A DNA stretch of 35,906 nucleotides. Source: an uncultured Bacteroidales bacterium. Its GTDB lineage: Bacteria; Bacteroidota; Bacteroidia; Bacteroidales; WCHB1-69. The notes under the pieces were generated by a model. It was given only the letters and a program-made list of their open reading frames with translations, did no database searches and was not told the origin of the DNA. The stretch is from the NCBI GenBank assembly GCA_900317715.1, contig ONHS01000032.1, positions 1 through 35,906 on the forward strand. The letters are read 5' to 3'. Both the position numbers and the translations under genes were made by a program. Positions 1 through 7,183 of the stretch are shown one piece after another. Within the stretch, counting starts at the first letter, position 1, and each line of letters starts with the position of its first letter.

Positions 1-907
1 ACAGCGACAACACCATTTCGGGAGTGAAATCAACCTTGATCACGGTGCAGAGACCGTGCCCCATGTCTTTGGCAGAGGCTCCGAGCAACCACACTTCGTC
101 GTCAACAATCAGGTAGCGGTCGTGGATATGCAGCGGAAGCTGAATCTTCTTGATTTCGGCATTCTGCTCATTATGCTTTTCAAAGTCCAACTCCGTCTGT
201 TTGCTGAAGCGGGTATGAACGGTGCATTCAACACCAGGAGCCCGCTTATCGAGCAAAAGCAGCGTGCGTTCATCTATAAAGTTGTCAATCAGGATAACGC
301 GCCGTTGGGCACGTCTCACCAGGCCACTCAGGAAAGTGTAGGCGTTCCACACGCATCCCGTACCAAACAACTCTTCGGTGGTTACAGCAGGCGACAATTC
401 CTCGATCTTGTCTAACACCACGTCCAGTTTCTGCTCCGTCTTCATTTGACGTTGCTCGATAGCATCAACACGTTGAAACAGCCCGGCGTTGGCGGTGATA
501 AAACGCCGCATGGTCACAAAAGCCCGTATGATTTTAACACTGATTTCCTCTGCCAAATCATTATGCAGCACACCGCTTAATTGAGAAACGCCTTGCTCTG
601 TAAACACATACGGAAGGGCACGACGGTCTCCGCCTCTGACGTTTGAAATGCCAAATTGGCACTTCAAAGACTCCCACTCCTCCTTGGCCAACTGAAACAT
701 GAAATCTTCAGGAAAACGACCGATATTGCGTTTTACCTGTCTGTTCAGCTGTCCTGTTTCCACTTTATAAAATTCAGCCAAGTCCCTGTCCAGCATCACT
801 TGAACACCCCGAATCACAAATATTCTGGCTTGTATCTCTGCCAGCGACACGGGCTGACTGTTACGAAGCACAACGGCTTTTATTTCATTTGTTTGGTTTT
901 CTTTCAT
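1..907 (-). CDS. ORF6N-domain DNA-binding protein, left copy (3' end beyond window)
   Basis: The reading frame is open from ATG at 905-907 to the left edge, about 302 residues, starting MKENQTNEIKAVVL. The N-terminal ~110 residues resemble the ORF6N/KilA-N-like DNA-binding domain found in phage and mobile-element regulators (LDRDLAEFYKVET, KRNIGRFPEDFMFQL, FTEQGVSQLSGVL). The C-terminal half carries HDRYLIVDDEVWLLGAS, which resembles a degenerate phospholipase-D motif (HxRxxxxD with GxS instead of HxKxxxxD-GxxN); that is inference. From RRFITANAG onward it is nearly identical to the right copy starting at 7486, with nine residue differences by my count, whereas residues ~19-108 differ strongly. 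Its promoter lies at 1016-1046. Whether it is fused to an Rhs tip like the right copy cannot be seen. Confidence 0.85.
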   Translation of the reverse strand, partial: MKENQTNEIKAVVLRNSQPVSLAEIQARIFVIRGVQVMLDRDLAEFYKVETGQLNRQVKRNIGRFPEDFMFQLAKEEWESLKCQFGISNVRGGDRRALPYVFTEQGVSQLSGVLHNDLAEEISVKIIRAFVTMRRFITANAGLFQRVDAIEQRQMKTEQKLDVVLDKIEELSPAVTTEELFGTGCVWNAYTFLSGLVRRAQRRVILIDNFIDERTLLLLDKRAPGVECTVHTRFSKQTELDFEKHNEQNAEIKKIQLPLHIHDRYLIVDDEVWLLGASAKDMGHGLCTVIKVDFTPEMVLSL

Positions 908-978
908 GATGAAAAAGTTCTCGTTTTAGTCCATCCTATATAGGCATAACTAACAGAAAATGAAACCTTGACAATTGA

Positions 979-993
979 GTCAACAGTGTTGAC
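979..993. promoter_or_regulatory. Palindrome GTCAACAgTGTTGAC in the 5' leader of the left ORF6N gene
   Basis: A perfect inverted repeat with a single central base, about 17-31 nt downstream of the predicted transcription start. A related overlapping palindrome TTGACaattgaGTCAA lies just beside it. With the palindrome at 1081-1092 it brackets the promoter, as expected for autoregulatory operators. Binding by the ORF6N protein is inference. Confidence 0.5.
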
Positions 994-1015
994 ACAATTT
1001 GAGGTTTTCCGTCAG

Positions 1016-1046
1016 CAAAGATACAATAAGAAGTTACGTTTGTCAA
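1016..1046 (-). promoter_or_regulatory. Bacteroidetes-type promoter of the left ORF6N gene
   Basis: On the minus strand the -33 element TTG (1044-1046, within TTGAC) is followed after 20 bp by TATCTTTG (1016-1023), fitting TTTG-N19-21-TAnnTTTG. The leader to the ATG at 907 is about 100 nt. The same elements and spacing occur at 7347-7377. Confidence 0.75.
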
Positions 1047-1080
1047 GAGGTTTTGAAAGATTCCTGTTTCCACTTGGCAA

Positions 1081-1092
1081 TCAACATGTTGA
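1081..1092. promoter_or_regulatory. Palindrome TCAACATGTTGA upstream of the left ORF6N promoter
   Basis: A perfect 12-bp palindrome about 70-80 bp upstream of the predicted start site. It shares half-site TCAACA/TGTTGA with the palindrome at 979-993, about 100 bp away centre to centre. The equivalent in the right copy (7301-7312) reads TCAACGTATTGA, with the outer half-sites kept and the centre changed. Confidence 0.5.
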
Positions 1093-1209
1093 CAATGTTT
1101 TGTTGAAAATCAATTAACAATCATTAGTTAAAAACAAGTGGTTGTTTTGCAAATAAAACTAAGAGAAGGCTCAGAAACAGATGTTATTTACCATTTCTCT
1201 CTGAACGAA

Positions 1210-1321
1210 ACCACTCATCGGGTCCACGCTCAGCCACACACTCAAGTCGCTGCTGTAATACCGTGAGCCAAAGTAGCTTAGGCCGGTTTCGGGGTCGCGT
1301 TCTTTGGCGGAGAAGGTGAAA
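1210..1321 (-). pseudogene. Truncated Rhs-associated core fragment
   Basis: On the minus strand this encodes FTFSAKERDPETGLSYFGSR through YYSSDLSVWLSVDPMS, the first two thirds of the core seen in the other cassettes. The match stops abruptly at 1210, exactly where the ORF6N inverted repeat begins, so core end and toxin domain are missing. No start codon of its own is apparent. It looks like the remnant of a cassette displaced by insertion of, or recombination at, the ORF6N unit. Confidence 0.8.
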
Positions 1322-1329
1322 GTCAATGA

Positions 1330-1500
1330 AGAATGATGAATGAAGAATGAAGAATAGTGAATACAGCGAGTGGCGGAACCCCCATCGGGAACCGAGGACG
1401 TTGGGGGCTCCGCGTATCACGCGTATCTGCGCGTATTTATCCGCAGGCATTCTGCGTATGTCTGCGGGGTCAGCGGGCTATATGTGGGAGTGAAGGGCAT
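1330..1500 (-). repeat. Cassette linker repeat (copy 1)
   Basis: This stretch between the immunity gene ending at 1547 and the core fragment has no gene. On the minus strand it reads CACATATAGCCCGC, then a GATACGCGGAG block (1408-1434), then GGTTCCCGATGGGGGTTCCG, then filler of TTCATTCATCATTC type right up to the core. The same order of blocks recurs at 10,090-10,532, and parts recur at 11,890-11,960 and 13,425-13,528. Confidence 0.7.
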
Positions 1501-1546
1501 AGCGGTTTTATGACGGGGTGGAAAAAAGTATGCATAAGAACGCGCA

Positions 1547-2662
1547 TCATGGATATTTAGGCGGTTTCTTAAAAACCTTGTTATTCCAAATCACGTTTGA
1601 GCCTTTTCTCTTTAACAAATAATTCGTGTAATACGTTCTCGTCAGAAAGGCATAATCCAAAGAAGGAACATTAAAATTCAATTCATTGTCATAATAGTTT
1701 TTTAATTCAAGTTTTAAGATACGGCTCGGACACGTCTGTATAATAATTGTATCATTATGGTCAACCTTCCAATAAACTTTTACAAGAACACTCTTCAACA
1801 GGACTTCTTGTGGTTTAAAGACTCTTATTACCCCTGTCGTATCTGCAACAAACTTCGAATTGAAAGCTTTTTCATACTCTTTATTGACTTTGTCTTCTCC
1901 GCACTTGATAATAAAGTCGTACGAAAAAATACGCTGATGTCTGTATTTGCATGACGAGCAAGTATCTTCTACTGACAACAACTGATTATAGGGTGAATTT
2001 AATGTGATAAAAAGACTATCCTGAGAAGCATGTTTGCTTTGTACGTCTGTGAGGACAATTGTATCTTGAGTCGAATAAATCATATTCTGATCAGAGTTCA
2101 AGATATAATAACGTGATTTTATTTCATATTTTCCCCAACTTATTATCCAACCTTTTTCACAGGGAACATCTGAACGGTTACGATACCATTGGTACTCAAC
2201 AAAAGTCCCATCTGAATAGAAATCAAAACAATGATCCTGGTGACGTTTCTCGTATTGGAAGTAAGAAGCAGGTTTGCGCTTCCGATACACCCTTTCCCAC
2301 TCCCTTAATTTTTTCTTATCAGGAGGCATTTTCACTAATCGCAGTGTGTCTTTATTCATAACAGCGGTGTTATCCTGTGTTTTTTTCAAGAACGTACAAT
2401 TATATCCTGACGGTGTGGCTGAATCGTACCAATATGTCCCTATGGCCACATATTGTTTTTTCTCCACCTCAAAACAAATGGTGAGGTTAGGGACAGTAAC
2501 GATAGTGTTAATTATATTAGAGGATTTTATCTGAATGAACAATTGTATATAGTCGTCTTTAACAACATCGAACTCATCTTTTTGAAGAGTCAATGTATCA
2601 GCTCCATAACATAAACACACGCAGCACAACATGCTAATTATAATAACCAGTGACTTCTCCAT
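1547..2662 (-). CDS. Putative secreted immunity protein of the Cys-His toxin cassette
   Basis: This protein of about 371 residues follows the toxin gene ending at 2634 and overlaps it. A longer start at 2674 exists, but MEKSLVIIISMLCCVCLCYG at 2662 gives a clean signal peptide. The mature part is Lys/Tyr-rich with a CSSCKYRHQ motif and no domain I recognise. The exported location and the position directly after an Rhs toxin tip are typical of an immunity protein protecting the periplasm. Function is inferred from context only. It is unrelated by eye to the immunity candidate of the other Cys-His cassette (12904-13350). Confidence 0.7.
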   Translation of the reverse strand: MEKSLVIIISMLCCVCLCYGADTLTLQKDEFDVVKDDYIQLFIQIKSSNIINTIVTVPNLTICFEVEKKQYVAIGTYWYDSATPSGYNCTFLKKTQDNTAVMNKDTLRLVKMPPDKKKLREWERVYRKRKPASYFQYEKRHQDHCFDFYSDGTFVEYQWYRNRSDVPCEKGWIISWGKYEIKSRYYILNSDQNMIYSTQDTIVLTDVQSKHASQDSLFITLNSPYNQLLSVEDTCSSCKYRHQRIFSYDFIIKCGEDKVNKEYEKAFNSKFVADTTGVIRVFKPQEVLLKSVLVKVYWKVDHNDTIIIQTCPSRILKLELKNYYDNELNFNVPSLDYAFLTRTYYTNYLLKRKGSNVIWNNKVFKKPPKYP

Positions 2663-3497
2663 AAGTAGCTCCATATCGATTCATGAATTCATTTAACGGC
2701 ATCACTACAGGCCTTGTAAACCGACCATTTTTAGAATAAATGTAGATATTTCCATCTTTGTCTGTTCCGTAGTACACAGCAGCATGAGTGCATTTGCCAT
2801 CTATGGCAAACCTGATTACTGTTTTGCCAAATATAAGTCTGTCCGTACCCACAGAAACCATATTCTCCAACACTTTGTCAAAGGCTTCCTCATCCGTTAA
2901 ACTTTGATCGCATGAAGCATTAATCGATCTGGTATAACGATTGTCTAGTTTAACCACATCATCCTTATTCACCCCATTTTCATAACCTTGACTTTTCAGT
3001 ATTTTTTTTGCTTTTCTATTGGAACAATGAAGTAAAATAGCCAAAGTCTCATAATTGTCATTTTCTTGGGCGATGAGATTTCCATCTGGATCTGGAATCC
3101 AAACCTCTTCCCCGTTCGGATCCACTAACTTCACCGGGTTATTCGCACAGTAAGTGTAAGGCGAAAGCGACGGATATTTGTCACTTTGTGGGTCCACGCT
3201 CAGCCAGATGCTCAAGTCGCTGCTGTAATACCGTGAGCCAAAGTAAGATAGGCCGGTTTCAACGTCCTTTTCTTTGGCGGAGAAGGTGAAAGACTGTATT
3301 CTGTTCCAGCTGTCGTATTCGTACTGCATCTTGAAGGTGTAGTTTTGGGATTCAAACGGAAGTGCAAAAGTACGAATATTTTCGGTCACTTCGCCAAGTT
3401 TGCCATATTTAAAAGTTTGCCAGCTGGAAGGGTTAAAAGCGTTAACACCTCGAATGGGACAGGGATGGGGCCATGGTGAATTCTGTCGGTTTTGCAT
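2634..3497 (-). CDS. Orphan Rhs tip with Cys-His (papain/NlpC-like) toxin domain
   Basis: The 287-residue frame holds three parts. Residues ~28-68 are a leftover RHS-repeat stretch (YGKLGEVTENIRTFALP, YEYDSWNRIQ). Residues ~70-130 are the Rhs core (FTFSAKEKD to DPNGEE). Residues ~131-287 are a variable domain. That domain has Cys196 in SINASCDQS and His238 in CTHAAVYYG, followed by DGNIYIYSKNG. The GKTVIRF-to-KNG segment aligns with the 11876-12907 cassette (GKTVLRY, KHAAIYMG, GNEYVFTKNG), suggesting one papain-fold amidase/peptidase family. Here the segment between Cys and His is about 20 residues shorter, so activity is uncertain. RHS repeat and core meet abruptly at NRIQ/SFTFSAKEK, about where a longer stretch of repeats would normally lie. 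Confidence 0.75.
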   Translation of the reverse strand: MQNRQNSPWPHPCPIRGVNAFNPSSWQTFKYGKLGEVTENIRTFALPFESQNYTFKMQYEYDSWNRIQSFTFSAKEKDVETGLSYFGSRYYSSDLSIWLSVDPQSDKYPSLSPYTYCANNPVKLVDPNGEEVWIPDPDGNLIAQENDNYETLAILLHCSNRKAKKILKSQGYENGVNKDDVVKLDNRYTRSINASCDQSLTDEEAFDKVLENMVSVGTDRLIFGKTVIRFAIDGKCTHAAVYYGTDKDGNIYIYSKNGRFTRPVVMPLNEFMNRYGATYGEVTGYYN

Positions 3498-3606
3498 TCA
3501 TTGAGGGGGCTGTTTGTGTGGTTTTAATTACTGATTGAATTCTATCTATTGACCTTACGTTGATGTTTTGGGAAATGAAGATAACTTTTCCACCTGCAGG
3601 AGATCA

Positions 3607-3999
3607 TTATGCATATCGCCGAGCGATTATAAACAAAACCGTGGATAAAATCCAACATAAAATCCAGATAGTCACACCTACTATTCGCTTCTTTTTTTTC
3701 AGACGATCATACACATAAACAATGGCCTTGTATCTATTTTTTCTGCCAAAGATCATACTATTAATGAATACGCATATAAAAATACTGATATATGTATCTA
3801 TATGGGAAAATGAATGAGAAATCCGTCCTGCCATGCTTATCAAACATACAATAGCCATCAAAAACATTGCATTAATTATAGACATCATAATAATTCCAAA
3901 AAACAGAGCCTCCCTATCACTAACTTCTCCTCCGCTTTTCTTATACATTAGAAAGGTCCAATAAAAAAAATTATTGTGCATATCGCGCAAATATCTCAT
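3607..3999 (-). CDS. Putative integral-membrane immunity protein
   Basis: A 130-residue protein starting seven bases after the stop of the toxin tip at 4006-4899. It has about three hydrophobic segments (roughly residues 32-58, 70-85 and 106-126) separated by a short basic stretch (YDRLKKKKR). There is no cleavable signal and no family I recognise. Small polytopic membrane proteins commonly protect against membrane-active or pore-forming effectors, matching the hydrophobic toxin domain upstream. That role is inferred from position and topology. Confidence 0.65.
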   Translation of the reverse strand: MRYLRDMHNNFFYWTFLMYKKSGGEVSDREALFFGIIMMSIINAMFLMAIVCLISMAGRISHSFSHIDTYISIFICVFINSMIFGRKNRYKAIVYVYDRLKKKKRIVGVTIWILCWILSTVLFIIARRYA

Positions 4000-4005
4000 T
4001 CTTTC

Positions 4006-4899
4006 TTATTTGAATTTATTATACAACCAGTCAAAACCTCCATTGACATCAATTATAGAGATTCCTATTGAAACAGCAGTTCCTAATCCAGGGACAACAG
4101 CATTTAGGCCATTTGAGAATGCCGCCGTCGAAGTTACAATAAGTTTGGCGAAATTATACCCTGTAGGATCATTCGTGTAGTTCGAAAAGGCCACGGCAAT
4201 ATTTATGGCTTCACCAGCAAATCCGAAACATTTAGCCGTCTTAGCAACTTTACCCATCACACGAGCCGATAGTAATTCATCAGCTGTTCTTCCAATTGTT
4301 TCAGAAGTCTCGAATGCTTGATTAACCATTCCTCCTCCGGCACTAGTACAGAAACCTATGTTATTAAGACGCTTCCCATTACCGCAAACCCAACCGGCAA
4401 CATCGGCCATGGCACTTGATGCATTGGCTGTGATATTGGCCGGAGTGTTATTGCTGGAAGATATTTCCACGGGATTCATAAAAGACCACGTCCCGTCGGA
4501 CTTGTAATTAACCACGGCCGTTCCATAACTTCTTTGACCAGCCCGGCCCAAATAATGTTCACCAAATTTTGTTGTAGATTGGTCTTTTGCATTTTCATCC
4601 CAATAAATGACCCCATACTTGTCCATTACCCAGTCGTCAAACATGCCATTTGGATCATATAAGACGATAGGGTTATTCCTGCAATAAGCGTATGGGGAAG
4701 TTGAGGCATATTTGTCACTCATCGGGTCCACGCTCAACCATATACTCAAATCGCTGCTGTAATACCGTGAGCCGAAGTAGCTTAAGCCGGTTTCGGAGTC
4801 CTTTTCTTTGGCGGAGAAGGTGAAAGACAATGAAGAATGATGCCCAACGGAAACCGATGGCGTTGTGGACTGCGGTCTATATGTGAAGGTGATTGTCAT
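4006..4899 (-). CDS. Orphan Rhs tip with hydrophobic Ala/Gly-rich toxin domain
   Basis: A 297-residue frame. A ~25-residue linker (MTITFTYRPQSTTPS) leads into the Rhs core, here with a variant end (SPYAYCRNNPIVLYDPNGMF). A ~225-residue variable domain follows. Its second half is rich in Ala, Gly and small hydrophobics (CFGFAGEAINIAVAF, AKLIVTSTAAFSNGLNAVV, LGTAVSIGISIIDVNGG), resembling helical hairpins of membrane-inserting domains. No catalytic motif is visible. The next gene encodes a multi-pass membrane protein, which favours a membrane target. The start lies 12 bp after the preceding immunity gene, so translation probably depends on leftward readthrough from the promoter near 6495. Confidence 0.7.
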   Translation of the reverse strand: MTITFTYRPQSTTPSVSVGHHSSLSFTFSAKEKDSETGLSYFGSRYYSSDLSIWLSVDPMSDKYASTSPYAYCRNNPIVLYDPNGMFDDWVMDKYGVIYWDENAKDQSTTKFGEHYLGRAGQRSYGTAVVNYKSDGTWSFMNPVEISSSNNTPANITANASSAMADVAGWVCGNGKRLNNIGFCTSAGGGMVNQAFETSETIGRTADELLSARVMGKVAKTAKCFGFAGEAINIAVAFSNYTNDPTGYNFAKLIVTSTAAFSNGLNAVVPGLGTAVSIGISIIDVNGGFDWLYNKFK

Positions 4900-4911
4900 T
4901 TTTGACGTGAA

Positions 4912-5661
4912 TTATTGGTCAACAGGGTACTCTTCTGCTTCAAAATAGTATCTGTCAACGTGTATATTGGGTATAAGGTATCTTTTATATACAATATCAA
5001 CCAAAGGCGGATCACCTAACAAAGACTTTACGGTCCCGTCATCAGATTTTAATGCCCAGATGTCTTTGTCAAAATATGCTCGCATATTCATGGTGAACAA
5101 CATGTAGGACAAATTGGGTGCGGAAAAATCAGACTGTTTCAAAGTGTCAATACTTCTGTCGAGATCTTTAACGCTCTTTTCATCAATGATACTTTCCTTA
5201 AATTTATTTATATCGCACACAATAAGTCGAGCCCCATAAGGAAGAGTACTATCATTATCAACACAGGAGAAACCTATAATATAAAAAACATGAGGCACAA
5301 AATCCTTGTTCTCATCTAAATAAAACCCATTCTTGGTCGTTATTGAAATAATCTCAAACGAGCCCGATACAAATTCTTCCAGAGGCATAAGATCTTTGCA
5401 TAAATAGTTGTCATAACGAAACACCTCCGTATATTTCCTGCAGAGATTCACGTGGGTGATGTTGTTCTTCATTTCGTATAGAAAATAGGAGCGTAGCTTT
5501 TCTTCGTCACATTTGAAACCATTATCCCAGTGATATTTTTTATAAATGCAAGATTTGCATAAGGACTTTTCGGTTTGACCAAGGATAATCAAGGGTATCA
5601 ACACTATTAGTGTTATATATGTTGCTCTCATGACGTGTGTGATTATTGACCTCTTTTCCAT
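4912..5661 (-). CDS. Putative secreted immunity protein of the HELxE cassette
   Basis: A 249-residue protein starting inside the 3' end of the toxin gene (19-bp overlap). It has an N-terminal hydrophobic segment (TYITLIVLIPLIILG, ~14-28), likely a signal peptide, then a Cys-containing region (CKSCIYKKY) and no recognised domain. Its length and exported nature resemble the partner of the other HELxE toxin (9350-10060), though I cannot align the two by eye. The immunity role rests on position. Confidence 0.7.
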   Translation of the reverse strand: MEKRSIITHVMRATYITLIVLIPLIILGQTEKSLCKSCIYKKYHWDNGFKCDEEKLRSYFLYEMKNNITHVNLCRKYTEVFRYDNYLCKDLMPLEEFVSGSFEIISITTKNGFYLDENKDFVPHVFYIIGFSCVDNDSTLPYGARLIVCDINKFKESIIDEKSVKDLDRSIDTLKQSDFSAPNLSYMLFTMNMRAYFDKDIWALKSDDGTVKSLLGDPPLVDIVYKRYLIPNIHVDRYYFEAEEYPVDQ

Positions 5662-6470
5662 ATTTCAACATACGGAATTCCTATTAATTTGGCATCTTTG
5701 TCACTCATAAATGCTGGTACATCTCTAAAGAACAAAGGATGATGGTCGAAATCTCCTACTGCGATATAATTTGCGAACATATGAGCTTGTGGATATGTTG
5801 AATTTATGTCTCGCGAATCTGGAGACCCTTCTTTTTTAGACATTGCTATTGTGCCACCATAAAAACTCTCAGCTAATTCATGAACCATAGTCAGGCCTAC
5901 TTTATCACCTACAGCATTGTCAAGCCATTCTAAATTTGATGGGCAAACAAATTGTTCCGTGCAGACTTTACCATCCTCATAATAGTTTCCTCCGTAACCT
6001 CCACCATTATTAATAACAATCCCTCTCCCGAAATTCTTATCTTTGCTGGTTATCATGTTTACTGTAATGTTTTTGTCGTCAATAGCATTTTTGATAAGAT
6101 CATCAATTTGACTATTTGCAGTTCCTTCATAATCCAGTTTACCATCTTTACTTATTGATAATTTTAAACTTGTCTGATTTTGTAATTGTTTCAAAACAGC
6201 TTCAACATCATCACCTATGATATACACCTCCTCCCCATTCGGATCCACCAATTTCACCGGGTTATCCGCACAGTAAGTATAAGGCGACAGCGACGCATAT
6301 TTGTCACTCATCGGGTCCACGCTCAGCCAGATGCTCAAATCCGAGCTGTAATACCGTGAGCCAAAGTAACTTAGTCCGGTTTCGGAGTCCTTTTCTTTGG
6401 CGGAGAAGGTGAAAGACTCCGCAGGGGGACGGGGCGAGGGTGTTGTTGAATGTATAAAACGTTGATTCAT
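5643..6470 (-). CDS. Orphan Rhs tip with HELxE metallopeptidase-like toxin domain
   Basis: A 275-residue frame with a short N-terminus (MNQRFIHSTTPSPRPPAES), the Rhs core (~19-80) and a ~195-residue toxin domain. The domain contains MVHELAESFYGG (His197-Glu198, Glu201) and a downstream AHMFANYIA (His230), a plausible zinc-ligand pattern. The right-hand cassette has a similar pair (FHELEENY and AHRTAARIE), so the two are probably relatives. Substrate is unknown; the exported immunity partner suggests action in the periplasm. This is the first gene of the leftward cassette operon, with a -7-like TACCTTTG at 6491-6498. Confidence 0.75.
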   Translation of the reverse strand: MNQRFIHSTTPSPRPPAESFTFSAKEKDSETGLSYFGSRYYSSDLSIWLSVDPMSDKYASLSPYTYCADNPVKLVDPNGEEVYIIGDDVEAVLKQLQNQTSLKLSISKDGKLDYEGTANSQIDDLIKNAIDDKNITVNMITSKDKNFGRGIVINNGGGYGGNYYEDGKVCTEQFVCPSNLEWLDNAVGDKVGLTMVHELAESFYGGTIAMSKKEGSPDSRDINSTYPQAHMFANYIAVGDFDHHPLFFRDVPAFMSDKDAKLIGIPYVEIWKRGQ

Positions 6471-6490
6471 ACATATATGTTTTGTCGGTG

Positions 6491-6498
6491 CAAAGGTA
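6491..6498 (-). promoter_or_regulatory. Probable -7 element of the leftward cassette operon
   Basis: On the minus strand TACCTTTG fits TAnnTTTG and lies about 20 bp before the ATG at 6470. No clear TTG lies at the correct spacing upstream. It could drive all three leftward toxin-immunity pairs. A rightward TATTTTTG lies at 6526-6533. Confidence 0.5.
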
Positions 6499-6701
6499 GC
6501 ATTTTTTTCATTATGAGGAAAAGGTTATTTTTGCGCCATCGTTTTTTTTCGACAGTCACCGGGAAATAGCTGCATGCAAGGAATTATCTATGCCAGAACC
6601 GCGCCAGAATTGCGCCAAAGATCATGCAAATGCGTTATTTTCGGGCAAAAATACAATAATTTTATATATACAATAAATAATTTTCATCATCATTTTTTCT
6701 T

Positions 6702-7183
6702 ATGGCCACACCTTTCATTGATTTCAAACCCGCTCAAGTGATGGGAAACAAAGAAGTCTATGTCTGCTACTACGTCCTTGACCCGACCAGCGACCAACTC
6801 AAGCGCATGCGTGTCCGCTGCAACCGCGTTAGGAGCCCGCGTGAACGGACAAAATACGCGACACTGCTCTGCGCGGAAATCAACCGGAAGCTTTACAACG
6901 GCTGGAATCCGCTGATCGGTGAGGAATCGGCTTCCACGAAACGGGTCTCCATCGTGGAAGCTGCCATCGACTATGTCCGCCGGAAGGCCAAAGACCTCCG
7001 AAAGGATAGCGTGCGCAGCTACAAGTCAAAACTGTCGTTCTTCACCAGATGGTGCGAGAAGGCCGGCATCTCCGACTGGCTTTGCGGGCGTTTCACCAGT
7101 GCACATGCCACATGTGTCCTTGAAGAATACAGTGGGGGCGGACGGAGCGCCCTACTAACTAAAAAAGACCTTTCGCATACCTT
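6702..7183 (+). pseudogene. 5' half of a tyrosine recombinase (phage/transposon integrase)
   Basis: The frame MATPFIDFKPAQVMGNKEVY matches the N-terminal part of Bacteroidales tyrosine recombinases: an arm-binding-like segment (YYVLDPTSDQLKRMRVRCNR, GWNPLIGEES) and a SAM-like core-binding domain (VSIVEAAIDYVRRKAKDLRK followed by DSVRSYKSKLSFFTRW). Recognisable integrase ends around residue 140-150. The frame then runs into the ORF6N inverted repeat and stops at 7265. The catalytic domain with the R...HxxR...Y residues is absent, so it cannot be an active recombinase. It marks past mobility of the island and the insertion point of the ORF6N unit. Confidence 0.8.

Larger units (their letters stand above)
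1..1209 (-). repeat. Left arm of ~1.2-kb inverted repeat (ORF6N gene plus promoter)
   Basis: The reverse complement of this stretch matches 7183-8401. Shared parts include the outer border reading TTCGTTCAGAGAGAAATGG, the AT-rich promoter region, the MKENQTNEI start and the ORF6N C-terminal half. Similarity is weak across the N-terminal domain. The inner border is abrupt: position 1210 onward is Rhs core, while on the other side the repeat starts inside an integrase gene. The outer limit is unknown because the window ends. Confidence 0.85.

Noticed and set aside
56..415. Plus-strand 119-codon frame and its twin at 7987-8346
   Set aside because: Both are antisense shadows of the ORF6N C-terminal half; they are alike only because the sense genes are repeated.
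1184..1450. 88-codon minus-strand frame
   Set aside because: It reads the Rhs core in the wrong frame (FHLLRQR instead of FTFSAKE) and runs through linker repeat.
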